Source: an uncultured Alphaproteobacteria bacterium
GTDB lineage: Bacteria; Pseudomonadota; Alphaproteobacteria; Methylaequorales; Methylaequoraceae
Direction of reading: 5' to 3'
Length of the DNA stretch: 64,000 nt
Assembly: GCA_902536655.1 (NCBI GenBank)
Contig: CACAYF010000004.1
Coordinates: 1 to 64,000, forward strand
Shown here: one piece after another, positions 26,195 to 35,517 of the stretch
Position numbering within the stretch: the first letter of the stretch is position 1
Layout of the letters: each line of letters begins with the position of its first letter
Made by a program: the position numbers and the translations under genes
The notes under the pieces: model-generated
Seen by the model: only the letters and a program-made list of their open reading frames with translations
What the model was told of the DNA's origin: nothing
Database searches by the model: none

Positions 26195-27475
26195 ATGTTA
26201 AAAGATTTTTACAATTTACTAACAGAGAGAGGGTTCCTTCATCAATCCACCGATGAAAAAGGAATCAAAGAAATTCTATCAAAAGAAACAACAGGTTATA
26301 TTGGTTTCGATTGCACATCAGACAGCCTGCATGTTGGCTCGCTTTTACCGTTAATGCTTTTGAGACTTTTCCAAAAATGTGGTCACAAACCTATTATCTT
26401 AATTGGAGGAGGTACAACATTAATTGGCGATCCATCTGGAAAAGACGAAACAAGAAGAATACTGCACAAAAATGATATTGATTCAAATAAAAAAAAACTT
26501 ACGGATATATTCAAAAAATTTCTATCTTTCGATAAATCAAAATCAAATTGTGCTTTAATGGTAGATAACTATGAATGGTTGTGCACATTAAATTTAATTT
26601 CATTTCTTAGAGACATTGGTAGCAAATTTTCCATCAACCGGATGCTAGGATTAGAGTCCATCAAGCAAAGGCTTAATAGGGAACAACATTTGAGTTTTTT
26701 GGAATTTAACTATTCAATTTTTCAAGCCTATGATTTTATGATTCTAAATCAAAAATATAACTGCGAAATTCAATTTGGGGGATCTGACCAATGGGGAAAT
26801 ATTGTTTCAGGCATAGATTTAGTTAAAAAAGAGAAAAATAAGCAAGTTTATGGATTAACCTCTCCACTAGTCACTAGTGCAACAGGAAAAAAAATGGGAA
26901 AAACAAGCACGGGAGCTATTTGGCTTTCTGAATCAAAATTATCAGTTATGGATTTTTGGCAATATTGGAGAAATACAGATGATAAGGACGTAATCAAATT
27001 TTTAAAACTATTTACTGAGATAGAAAGTCGTGAAATTGAAAATTTCAAAAATTTCAAAGGATCGGGGTTGAATGAATTAAAAGTTTTGTTGGCAAATGAG
27101 GTCACTTCACTATGCCACGGTAAAGATAAAGCAAAAAATGTTGAAGTAGAATCCAAAAAGATCAGAGATTCTTTGAATATCGATTCAAGTACAATAGATA
27201 AATGTAAGCAAAAAATATCTATTAGAAAAGAAACCCTGGATAAAGGTATTACTCTAAAACAAATCTTAGTTGATCTCAAGCTTTCAAATTCAAACGGTGA
27301 ATCTAAAAGACTCATTGAACAAGGTGCTGTAAAAATCAACCAAAATATAATAGAAGATAAGGATATTCTTATAACAAAAGAGAATTTTATTGCACATCCA
27401 GACAAAAAAAAGTTTTATTATTCAATTGTATTTGTAGGAAAAAAAAAATACGGACTAGTCGAACTAGTCTCCTAA
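26195..27475 (+). CDS. tyrS: Tyrosyl-tRNA synthetase
   Basis: Class I aminoacyl-tRNA synthetase. The 426-residue bacterial-type enzyme has the HIGH-like HVGS (SLHVGSLLPL), the YNCEIQFGGSDQWGNI tyrosine/tRNA segment, the KMSKS-like KMGKT loop (GKKMGKTST) and a C-terminal S4 RNA-binding domain (ESKRLIEQGAVKIN). The 3' end overlaps the convergent AsmA-like gene by 12 bases. Confidence 0.97.
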   Translation: MLKDFYNLLTERGFLHQSTDEKGIKEILSKETTGYIGFDCTSDSLHVGSLLPLMLLRLFQKCGHKPIILIGGGTTLIGDPSGKDETRRILHKNDIDSNKKKLTDIFKKFLSFDKSKSNCALMVDNYEWLCTLNLISFLRDIGSKFSINRMLGLESIKQRLNREQHLSFLEFNYSIFQAYDFMILNQKYNCEIQFGGSDQWGNIVSGIDLVKKEKNKQVYGLTSPLVTSATGKKMGKTSTGAIWLSESKLSVMDFWQYWRNTDDKDVIKFLKLFTEIESREIENFKNFKGSGLNELKVLLANEVTSLCHGKDKAKNVEVESKKIRDSLNIDSSTIDKCKQKISIRKETLDKGITLKQILVDLKLSNSNGESKRLIEQGAVKINQNIIEDKDILITKENFIAHPDKKKFYYSIVFVGKKKYGLVELVS

Positions 27476-30349
27476 AAAGTTCTTAATTATATTTGGCACA
27501 AAAACTGATATTGGGTTGTAGAAAACTTCATATTCACCATCAACCTTTTCAACTTTAAATTTTGCCCCTATTAAACCATCTTCAGGTGAACCAGCAGTTA
27601 CAATATCGCCTACAATAGGAAATTTTGTAATCAGAGTATTTATAGTATAAGCTGGAATAATTGATCCATTCATTAAAAAATAATCATCATTCATACCAAT
27701 AACACTGTCGAATTGAATGCCTAGTTCACTTCCCTTTAAAAGACTGTCAACAATCTTAAATTTATCGTTTTCTAGTTTATAATTAGCATTAAAATTGTTA
27801 AAAATGATTCCACCGTCCTTTAATTTTTGTGCAAATCCGTCTAATGAAAAAATACTAAAAAAATTAGCAAGAAAAGGTGCGTCAAAAAATACTATATTTT
27901 TTCCAGCTATTGCCCCTTCATATTTATCAGAGTTTTCTTTTTTGAAGCCTTCAATTTTTATACTCCCTTTATTGATATTAAAATCTAAATCAAAAATATT
28001 GAGCAAACCAGGAATATAATTTGATTCCAGAATAAATTCTTTATCAGCATCTCTATCATTAATTGAAAGTGTGTGAAAATCATTTTCTCCAGCAAAATTA
28101 ACATTGATTTTCTGAAAAAAATTATTCAATTTTTTAGCATATATGGTTGAGTTTGAAAAATTCATATCTCCAATACTTAAATCATTTATTTTAAAATCTA
28201 ATTCAAAGTTTTCGATTTTAAAATTATCTTCCTCAAAAATATCAATAGAATTAAGTGACAATTTGTTTGCATTAAGTAGAAATTTATTATTCTCACTTTC
28301 ATACTTCAAATTGAAATCTTGTTTAGGAGATTTAAAAGTCTGAACATCAAGCTCAATTATTTCACCTAAATTAAAAATTGAATTTACTTCAACATTTAAG
28401 TTCCTAGTTTTTATATCTGCAAATCCAGAAAAAGAATTATCATAAGGTCTGACTAGAAACCTTAATTTGCCATTGTTAAAATCCAAATTTGGACCAAGAA
28501 AATCTGATTTTAAATTCAAATTTGCAAGATTGCCTAACCCTTCAATTTTTGAAAATCCATTATCATCCTCAAGAATATTATATGATATTTCAGCATTACC
28601 CTTTATTATGAAATCACCATTTGGGAAAAAGTACTCAGAAAAAGATGGTTCAATGGTATACTTACCTTTTATTTCGCCTCTAAATCCATCTTTGATATTT
28701 GATTGTTCTCCACTAAACTCTGTGTAAGAGTTAAATATCTTACCTCCACCATTGTACATCACTTTTGAATTGTTGATATCAATATTTAAATAAAAGTCTT
28801 TTAAATCATAATTACTTAAAATATCTTCGAATGTAGAATCTGTTATAGTAACATTTGAATTGTAAGTAATCTTGTTTGTTGGCAAGTCAACTAAAAGAGG
28901 AAATTTTAGATCAAGGTATATCAAAGTATCACCTTTAATGTTCCTCAATTTTGAAAAATTTTTTTTATTTATTGGAGAACTATCAAGATAATTTATTACA
29001 TCTTGATTGCTTGAAAATATTTCTAACAAAACGTCAGCATTTTCTAAATCAGTGTCCAAATTTTTTAATTTTACAGTTCCGCCTTTAATATTGAGATTTT
29101 GAGATTTTCCGGAATTAATAGTAAATATTAACTCATGATTTTTAATTTTGGCAAACCCATTTATATTTTCAATTATCGGCATTGATTCCATGTATCTGAT
29201 TTTTGTATTTTTAAAATCAAATTTTCCTTTTACATTTTCAACCAAAAAAGTATCATCCTTTTTTAATATATTTAAACTTAACAAAGCATTAAATATTTGA
29301 CCTTTGGAATTATTTTTCATCCAAACGTGAACTGATTCTTTAAAATCAACTGGCCAAAGATCTAACAACTCATTGACATAAATTTTTTCCACATTTACCA
29401 AAAACTTTGCAGAGCTCTTTTGTTTAGGGTCAATTCTTAAAACAAATTTTATTTGAGATTGTAGGTGTTTTAAATTTAATATTATATCTAAAAAATCTTT
29501 ATTCTTTTCTCCATAAATTTTAGAATTATTAAAACTTATGGTTTCAAATCCTTTATATGTTGGATATTTAAAATTACCACCAAGTTTCAAATTAAAAATC
29601 ATGTCATCAATTTGTTTATCGTTATTAATTGTAAATTTAGAAGATCCAGACAAATTTAAATTATTGAATGATATGTATTCAAAGTCAAAAATATACTTTA
29701 CAAAATCAAAATTAAATTTTCTTAATTCAAGACTAATTTCGTTTGCCTTTTCTTTATTTAATACATTAAGTAATAAAAAATTCTCAAATAAATTCATTTC
29801 AGAAACTGAAAGATTTAATTCTTCATTATTAAAATTAAAATCAATTGAATATTTTTTTATATCTTGATCATTAATTTCTAGTTTAACTTTAGTATTTGAA
29901 ATTTGAATATTTGAGAAATTTTTTAAAAACTCAAAGTTTGATTTTAGCTTTTCTATTGTTAAAAAATTATCTTCTTTATTTTGAGATTTTCCTGAAAGTA
30001 TAATTTTAATGTCTCCATCAAAAACTTTTAAAGATGTTTTAAAAAATTGTTTTTCAAATGTGGGGTCGATAATAATCAAAGTATTTGGAAAATATGAGTC
30101 TTCATAAACAAGATCTTCGATTAGTAATTCAAAATTTTTAGTAACTTTATTGAAACTTAAAAATATATCTCCTATCTCCTCAACTTTTACTTTTTCAAAA
30201 ATTTTACTTTCTCTATCAAAGTAATCTAAGAAGTTTATTTTCAATGGCTTAAGGGATATGATAAATATAAAAGATGAAATTATCGTAAAGAAAAACAAGA
30301 AAATTATTGAAATGATAAATGAGAATCTAATTTTTCTTTTTGATTTCAT
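27464..30349 (-). CDS. Large AsmA-like/DUF3971 envelope protein (YhdP-type)
   Basis: A 961-residue protein with one N-terminal membrane anchor (about residues 9-30) and a long beta-rich periplasmic region. The sequence of repeated strand patterns and the C-terminal AsmA-like part (GLIGAKFKVEKVDGEYEVFYNPISVFVP, named by its GAKFKVEK and YNPISVF pieces) fits the AsmA/DUF3971 group, relatives of TamB and YhdP that help move phospholipids between the inner and outer membranes. Composition is very rich in Asn, Lys, Ile and Phe. Convergent overlap of 12 bases with tyrS; divergent from the peroxiredoxin. Family call is good; the exact paralogue is uncertain. Confidence 0.82.
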   Translation of the reverse strand: MKSKRKIRFSFIISIIFLFFFTIISSFIFIISLKPLKINFLDYFDRESKIFEKVKVEEIGDIFLSFNKVTKNFELLIEDLVYEDSYFPNTLIIIDPTFEKQFFKTSLKVFDGDIKIILSGKSQNKEDNFLTIEKLKSNFEFLKNFSNIQISNTKVKLEINDQDIKKYSIDFNFNNEELNLSVSEMNLFENFLLLNVLNKEKANEISLELRKFNFDFVKYIFDFEYISFNNLNLSGSSKFTINNDKQIDDMIFNLKLGGNFKYPTYKGFETISFNNSKIYGEKNKDFLDIILNLKHLQSQIKFVLRIDPKQKSSAKFLVNVEKIYVNELLDLWPVDFKESVHVWMKNNSKGQIFNALLSLNILKKDDTFLVENVKGKFDFKNTKIRYMESMPIIENINGFAKIKNHELIFTINSGKSQNLNIKGGTVKLKNLDTDLENADVLLEIFSSNQDVINYLDSSPINKKNFSKLRNIKGDTLIYLDLKFPLLVDLPTNKITYNSNVTITDSTFEDILSNYDLKDFYLNIDINNSKVMYNGGGKIFNSYTEFSGEQSNIKDGFRGEIKGKYTIEPSFSEYFFPNGDFIIKGNAEISYNILEDDNGFSKIEGLGNLANLNLKSDFLGPNLDFNNGKLRFLVRPYDNSFSGFADIKTRNLNVEVNSIFNLGEIIELDVQTFKSPKQDFNLKYESENNKFLLNANKLSLNSIDIFEEDNFKIENFELDFKINDLSIGDMNFSNSTIYAKKLNNFFQKINVNFAGENDFHTLSINDRDADKEFILESNYIPGLLNIFDLDFNINKGSIKIEGFKKENSDKYEGAIAGKNIVFFDAPFLANFFSIFSLDGFAQKLKDGGIIFNNFNANYKLENDKFKIVDSLLKGSELGIQFDSVIGMNDDYFLMNGSIIPAYTINTLITKFPIVGDIVTAGSPEDGLIGAKFKVEKVDGEYEVFYNPISVFVPNIIKNFLGD

Positions 30350-30407
30350 AATATCTTTACTAATATAACTTACATGTTAAAAAACTATACATAAAATGTA
30401 ATTAATT

Positions 30408-30860
30408 ATGAAAATTGGAGAAAAACTAAAAAATTTAAGATTTATTATTGATAGCGATAATATAATCTCCGCTTCTGATCTTGCTGGAAAGAAACTCGTT
30501 GTCTATTTTTATCCGAAAGACGACACACCAGGTTGTACAAAAGAAGCATTAGAGTTTTCAAATCTCAAAAATGAGTTTGATAAAAAAAACGTTAATATTA
30601 TAGGTGTATCAAAAGACTCTGTCCAAAAACATAAAAAATTTATTTCTAAATATAAATTAAGTCTTAAGTTGGCTTCAGATGAGGATCTTAAAATATGCGA
30701 AACCTTTAAAGTTTGGGTGGAAAAGTCAATGTATGGAAAAAAATATATGGGTATTGAAAGATCCACTTTTTTGTTCGATGAAAATCTGCATCTCATTAAA
30801 TCGTGGAGAAAAGTCAAAGTTAATGGACATGCAGAAGAAGTTTTAAACTCTTTAGACTAA
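30408..30860 (+). CDS. bcp: Thioredoxin-dependent peroxiredoxin, Bcp/PrxQ type
   Basis: Reduces hydrogen peroxide and organic peroxides. The 150-residue protein has the PrxQ active site PKDDTPGCTKEA with peroxidatic Cys43. The resolving Cys that E. coli Bcp has five residues later is replaced by Leu48; instead Cys97 (KICETF) sits in the helix where the alternative (alpha-3) type of PrxQ carries its resolving Cys. The usual active-site Thr/Arg context (ERSTFLFDE) is present. It is convergent with prfB with a 4-base overlap. Confidence 0.94.
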   Translation: MKIGEKLKNLRFIIDSDNIISASDLAGKKLVVYFYPKDDTPGCTKEALEFSNLKNEFDKKNVNIIGVSKDSVQKHKKFISKYKLSLKLASDEDLKICETFKVWVEKSMYGKKYMGIERSTFLFDENLHLIKSWRKVKVNGHAEEVLNSLD

Positions 30861-31952
30861 CTAAATTTTATCAATTGATTTTCTAAAAAGAAATCAATCT
30901 TTCCATCAAGCACACCACTTGTATCAGAAATTTGCTTATTTGTTCGATGATCTTTCACCATTGTATAGGGTTGAAGAATATATGACCTTATTTGGTTACC
31001 CCAACCAATCTCACCTTTTTGATCTCTATTTTTTTTATTTTCCTCCTCTTCCTTAATTATTTGTTTCTCGTATAATTTTGATTTAAGCATCTCAATTGCT
31101 AATGACTTATTCCTGTGTTGAGATCTACTACTTTGGCATTGAACTGAAATTTTTGTGGGTAAATGCGTAATTCTTATTGCACTGTCTGTTTTGTTGACGT
31201 GCTGCCCGCCAGCTCCTGACGCTCTAAAAGTATCTACTTTAATATCTTTGTCAGAAATTATAATTTCAACGCTATTATCGATCTCAGGATAACAATAAAC
31301 TGAAGCAAAACTTGTGTGTCTTCTGGACTGAGAGTCAAATGGAGAAATCCTTACAAGTCGGTGCACGCCATTTTCATATTTTAACCATCCATATGAATTT
31401 TCCCCGCTTACTTTAAACGTTAAAGATTTGTATCCAGCTTCGTCACCAACATTTTGATCAACTAATTCTGTATTAAAACCTCTTGAATCACACCATCTTG
31501 AATACATTCTAAATAAAATTGCTACCCAATCCTGAGACTCAACTCCGCCAGCTCCAGAATGAATTTCTACTAAAGAATTGTTGGAATCAGCTTTTCCAGT
31601 CAAAAGAGTTTCTAAATAAAGTTTTGTTAAATTTTTTTCAATTGTAATTAATTCACTTTTTAAATCATTAAGAAGATTTTTATCGTTGCTGTTATGTGAA
31701 ATTGTAAGTAGCTCTCTGGTATCTATGAAATTTTGCTCATTATTGCCAATAGAGTTCAAAAAATTTATCAGGAAATTTTTTCTTTTCATATCTCGATTTA
31801 GAAGATCGTGATTTTTCCAATTTTCTTGATCTTGAAGCCTTGAATCAATTGATCTTAGTTCATCTTCTAGGCCTTTTTTTTCAAACAAACCCCCTTAGGT
31901 TCTCTAATAAACCTTGCAACTTAGTAATCAAATCTGAATTTTCAATACTCAT
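30857..31952 (-). CDS. prfB: Peptide chain release factor 2, with programmed +1 frameshift
   Basis: Reads UGA and UAA stops. The gene is in two frames: 23 codons from the ATG at 31952 to an in-frame TGA (31883-31881), then, after a +1 shift, 341 residues starting EKKGLEDEL, giving about 364 residues, the normal RF2 length. The shift site is AGG GGG TTT GTT TGA, with the stimulatory internal Shine-Dalgarno three bases before the shift codon as in E. coli, but with GTT in place of CTT. RF2 motifs: the SPF anticodon tripeptide (RISPFDSQSRRHTSF) and GGQ (SGAGGQHVNKTDSA). The ATG overlaps the mrcA stop by one base (TGATG) and has an AAGAGGA ribosome site, which supports this start. Confidence 0.95.
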
Positions 31953-34309
31953 CAATAAAATCCTCTTAAATCAAATTTATTACTCTTGTTATCATTGTTT
32001 TGATCAAAGTCAAAATCAAAGTTACTTTTAAATGCCTCCGTAATGAAGTCTGTGTTAGTAGGTTTTCCTGAAACTAAATCAACATTTATAAACTTTATAT
32101 TTTCTGGAATTACAAATGGTTGAGGGGTGTGTTTCTTATGAATTTTCTTCATTAAATCGTGAAAGATTGGCGCTGCAACTTTTGATCCGGTTTCAAATTT
32201 TCCTAGAGACTTAGGAACATCATAACCAACAAATACGCCTATAGTAATCTCTGAATTGTACCCTACAAACCATGCATCCTGGTTATTATTTGTCGTTCCT
32301 GTTTTCCCTGCTACTTGAAAATCGAAGTTGTTTATATTTTTTGCAGTTCCTCTTTGAATAACTCCCATTAAAAATGAAGTCATCTGGTATGCTGATTCAC
32401 TTGAAAAAACATTTTTTTTATTATTTTTAATTTTAGGTATTTCAAAATTATTAATTTTTGATGTCTCCAGATCAGATTTAATTGAAATATTACAATTTAA
32501 ACACTTTCTTTTGTCACCTTTAAATAAAAAATTCCCATTATTATCATATATTGCATCTATTATAACCGGATCTATTTTTTTACCTCCATTAGCTAAAGTC
32601 GCGTACGCTGATGTAATCTTAATTAATGAACTTTCAAGAGAGCCCAAGGAACTTGATATTAAGGGTGGAAACTTTTCATAAATTCCAAGATCTGTTGAAA
32701 TTTTTGCAATTTTATCAAGACCAATTCTATCCGAAAGTCTTACTGTCATTAAATTTCTAGACTTTTCAATACCAAGTCTTAATGTACTCAATCCGTAAAA
32801 TTTATCACCATAATTTGTTGGACGCCAAATACCGTCTTTTGAATAATCATCGATAACAAATGGAGCATCAAGCACTTTTGTAACTGGAGAATATCCATTT
32901 TCCAGTGCTGCGAGATAAACTATCGGCTTAAAAGATGAACCAAGTTGTCTCTTTGCCTGTGTTGATCTATTAAAAGAAGAACTTGAATCATAACCACCTA
33001 CCATGGCTAAGATTCTTCCAGTCTTATTTTCTAACACAACAAGCCCACCGTTGACTTTTGGAATTTGACTTAAATGATAAGTTTTAGTTATTTCATCAAA
33101 TTCTAATACAATAACATCGCCTACTTTAAATTTTTTCTGCATTTGAAAATTTTTATCTCTGATAAGTTTTACATTGTCAAAACCAAGCTTTACTTTTTTT
33201 TTATCACTTAATAAAATTTTTACGAATTTTTCATTAGTTTTTGTGACAACTCCAATTTGTTTATCAAACAAACCTTCCGGCTTTTTAAATTGTTCAATTT
33301 GTTTAACAAAATTTTTTTTTACTTTAAAATTTGTAAGTGGACCCTGCCAACCTTTTCTATTTGAAAATTCATCAATTCCTTTTCTAAAAGATTCTTCAGC
33401 TTGAAGTTGAATACTTTCGTCTAAACTCGTCATAATTGTCATTCCACCATCATAAAGTTTACTTTCGTTAAACATCGAAATAATTTCTCTTCTAACCTCC
33501 TCTTTGAAGAATGAAGCCTTATTATTTAGAATTTTTTTGGTTTTTAAGAGTTTTATAGGTTTGCTTATAATCATATCGTATTCTGAAACCTCAATAAAAT
33601 TTTCATCTAGAAGTCTTTTGAGAACCCAATTTCTTCTTTTTAAAGCTTTAATGGGGTTTTTATAGGGATTATAAGTTGAAGGGGCTTTTGGAAGAGCTGC
33701 CAGCATAGCCATTTCGTCTAATTCAAGATTAGATAATGATTTATTAAAATAATTTAGTGACGCTGACCTAATTCCGTATGAACCATTACCCAAATAAATC
33801 TCATTAAGATAAAGTTCCATAATTTTTTCTTTTTTAAGAACCTTTTCCATTCTTAATGCTAGGATAATTTCTTTTATTTTTCTGCTATAAGAAATCTCAT
33901 TTGTTAATAAAAAGTTTTTGGCAACTTGTTGTGTAATAGTTGAAGCACCCTCTGGTCTTTTATTACTAAATGTTTTGAGAACATTTTTTAGAAAAGCTCT
34001 AAAAATTCCTTTAATATCAATTCCAACATGGTTATAAAAATTCACGTCCTCTGATACTAAAAAACAATTGATTAATTCAGTCGGAATTTCTTCGTATTTT
34101 GCAAAGATTCGATTTTCATTTGAATAGTCCTCTAAAAAATTCCCATTAGATGTAAAAATTTTAGATACTAATCTTGGTTGATAGTAAGAAAGTTTATCAA
34201 AATTTGGAAGATCTTTCCCAAAATTATAAGCTATAAAAATTAAAAAAAAGAAGGCAGATATTGTACCAATTGAAAATAACATAAAAAAATTTTTTAAATA
34301 CCTTCTCAT
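31952..34309 (-). CDS. mrcA: Bifunctional penicillin-binding protein 1A
   Basis: Polymerises and cross-links peptidoglycan in the periplasm. The 785-residue protein has an N-terminal membrane anchor (about residues 8-28), the GT51 glycosyltransferase domain (SEDVNFYNHVGID; GASTITQQVAKN; NEIYLGNGSYG), a central linker/OB-like region, and a transpeptidase domain with the SxxK motif in GSSFKP, SxN in KSRNLMT and KTGTT. A very Asn/Lys-rich tail follows. It is translated just before prfB (1-base overlap) and 9 bases after amiC, so cell-wall genes and RF2 share a transcript. Confidence 0.96.
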   Translation of the reverse strand: MRRYLKNFFMLFSIGTISAFFFLIFIAYNFGKDLPNFDKLSYYQPRLVSKIFTSNGNFLEDYSNENRIFAKYEEIPTELINCFLVSEDVNFYNHVGIDIKGIFRAFLKNVLKTFSNKRPEGASTITQQVAKNFLLTNEISYSRKIKEIILALRMEKVLKKEKIMELYLNEIYLGNGSYGIRSASLNYFNKSLSNLELDEMAMLAALPKAPSTYNPYKNPIKALKRRNWVLKRLLDENFIEVSEYDMIISKPIKLLKTKKILNNKASFFKEEVRREIISMFNESKLYDGGMTIMTSLDESIQLQAEESFRKGIDEFSNRKGWQGPLTNFKVKKNFVKQIEQFKKPEGLFDKQIGVVTKTNEKFVKILLSDKKKVKLGFDNVKLIRDKNFQMQKKFKVGDVIVLEFDEITKTYHLSQIPKVNGGLVVLENKTGRILAMVGGYDSSSSFNRSTQAKRQLGSSFKPIVYLAALENGYSPVTKVLDAPFVIDDYSKDGIWRPTNYGDKFYGLSTLRLGIEKSRNLMTVRLSDRIGLDKIAKISTDLGIYEKFPPLISSSLGSLESSLIKITSAYATLANGGKKIDPVIIDAIYDNNGNFLFKGDKRKCLNCNISIKSDLETSKINNFEIPKIKNNKKNVFSSESAYQMTSFLMGVIQRGTAKNINNFDFQVAGKTGTTNNNQDAWFVGYNSEITIGVFVGYDVPKSLGKFETGSKVAAPIFHDLMKKIHKKHTPQPFVIPENIKFINVDLVSGKPTNTDFITEAFKSNFDFDFDQNNDNKSNKFDLRGFY

Positions 34310-34318
34310 CTTAAATCC

Positions 34319-35392
34319 TTAAATATCATTTTTTTCTTTCCAATTAAAATAATTTATAATAGCTTTTACTATTTTATCAGATAATTTTCTTTGATAATCC
34401 TCTGAAATTAATAATTTTGAATCTTTTTTATTGGATAAATATCCCATTTCCAGGAGCACAGAGGGTATGTCGAGAGATTTCAATACTGCAAATCCAGCTG
34501 AGCGGTGGGTTCTTTGAAGAAGATTAAAATCATTTTCAAAGGATTTAATCAAAAATTTTACTAATAAACTAGACTGATTCAAAGTATCCCGTTTTGTCAG
34601 GTCTAAAAGTATTGAAGTAACTTCAGAAGTTTCCTCAGACAAATCTACGCCATCAATTAAGTCTGACTTATTTTCCCTTCTTGCAAGAGCTTCAGCTTCT
34701 TTATCAGAAGCTCTCTCTGAGAGGGTATATAGCGATATACCCCTAGCTCTTGAGTTTCTATTGAAGTCAGCATGTAAAGAAATAAAAATATCAGCATTGT
34801 TTTTTTTGGCTATTCTTGTTCTACTTCTTAGTTTTAAAAAAAAATCTTTATCTCGAGTCAGAATGACCTTATAGTCAGTCCTTTCTTCAAATCTTTTTTT
34901 AAGAAGTAAGCCTACTTTTAAGGTTATGTTTTTCTCAAGATTTTTAAAAATGCCAACTGCACCAGAGTCTTTACCTCCATGCCCAGGATCAATAATAATT
35001 ATTTTTCTTTTTTTTTTCTTTGAAGAATAATCAATAACAATTCTTGAGTGAAATTCCTTTTTTTTTTTAAGTAAGTAAATATTTGTAGAGAAAATCTTTT
35101 TATTAAAATTCAACGATAATTTTTTAAACTCTTTATTATAGGCAATATCACCTAAATCATTTTTAGTTTTAAATTTTTTATTTACTTCTATCTGATCTTT
35201 AAAAAAAATCTCAATCTTCTTGTCGTAAACTTTCGAATCAAACGAAGTATCTCTAGTAAGATCAAGTACTATTCTTTTTACTTCACCATTTGAACCAAAT
35301 CTTAAATTTACTAATTCAATAGAATATGCTTGATTAGGATAAATAATAAAAAGAAAAATAAATTTAATAAAATAAATCAATTTTAAAAACAT
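34319..35392 (-). CDS. amiC: N-acetylmuramoyl-L-alanine amidase with AMIN domain
   Basis: Splits septal peptidoglycan. The 357-residue protein has a signal peptide (about residues 1-23), an AMIN-type targeting domain (about residues 25-125) and an Amidase_3 catalytic domain with the zinc ligands and catalytic Glu in IIDPGHGGKDSGA, SLHADFN and LLEMGYLSN. A regulatory inserted helix (the SDLIDGVDLSEETSEVT region) is present, as in EnvC/NlpD-controlled amidases. It lies 9 bases upstream of mrcA and is divergent from rne. Confidence 0.93.
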   Translation of the reverse strand: MFLKLIYFIKFIFLFIIYPNQAYSIELVNLRFGSNGEVKRIVLDLTRDTSFDSKVYDKKIEIFFKDQIEVNKKFKTKNDLGDIAYNKEFKKLSLNFNKKIFSTNIYLLKKKKEFHSRIVIDYSSKKKKRKIIIIDPGHGGKDSGAVGIFKNLEKNITLKVGLLLKKRFEERTDYKVILTRDKDFFLKLRSRTRIAKKNNADIFISLHADFNRNSRARGISLYTLSERASDKEAEALARRENKSDLIDGVDLSEETSEVTSILLDLTKRDTLNQSSLLVKFLIKSFENDFNLLQRTHRSAGFAVLKSLDIPSVLLEMGYLSNKKDSKLLISEDYQRKLSDKIVKAIINYFNWKEKNDI

Positions 35393-35517
35393 ATAGTTAT
35401 ACTAAATATAGTGTTTTTTTTTTAAAAAAATCAATATCTTCCATGATTTTTTTTAATTTATGTGCAATACTGCAATAATAATGTAGATAAAACTTAAGAA
35501 TTTATAAGGATTACAAA

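Noticed and set aside
26848-27405. 185-residue open frame opposite tyrS
   Set aside because: It is antisense to a well-supported tyrosyl-tRNA synthetase and has no ribosome site or family features; a frame shadow.
31881-31883. In-frame stop in prfB suggesting a pseudogene
   Set aside because: The stop is the regulatory TGA of the programmed RF2 frameshift; the shift site, internal Shine-Dalgarno and downstream frame are intact.
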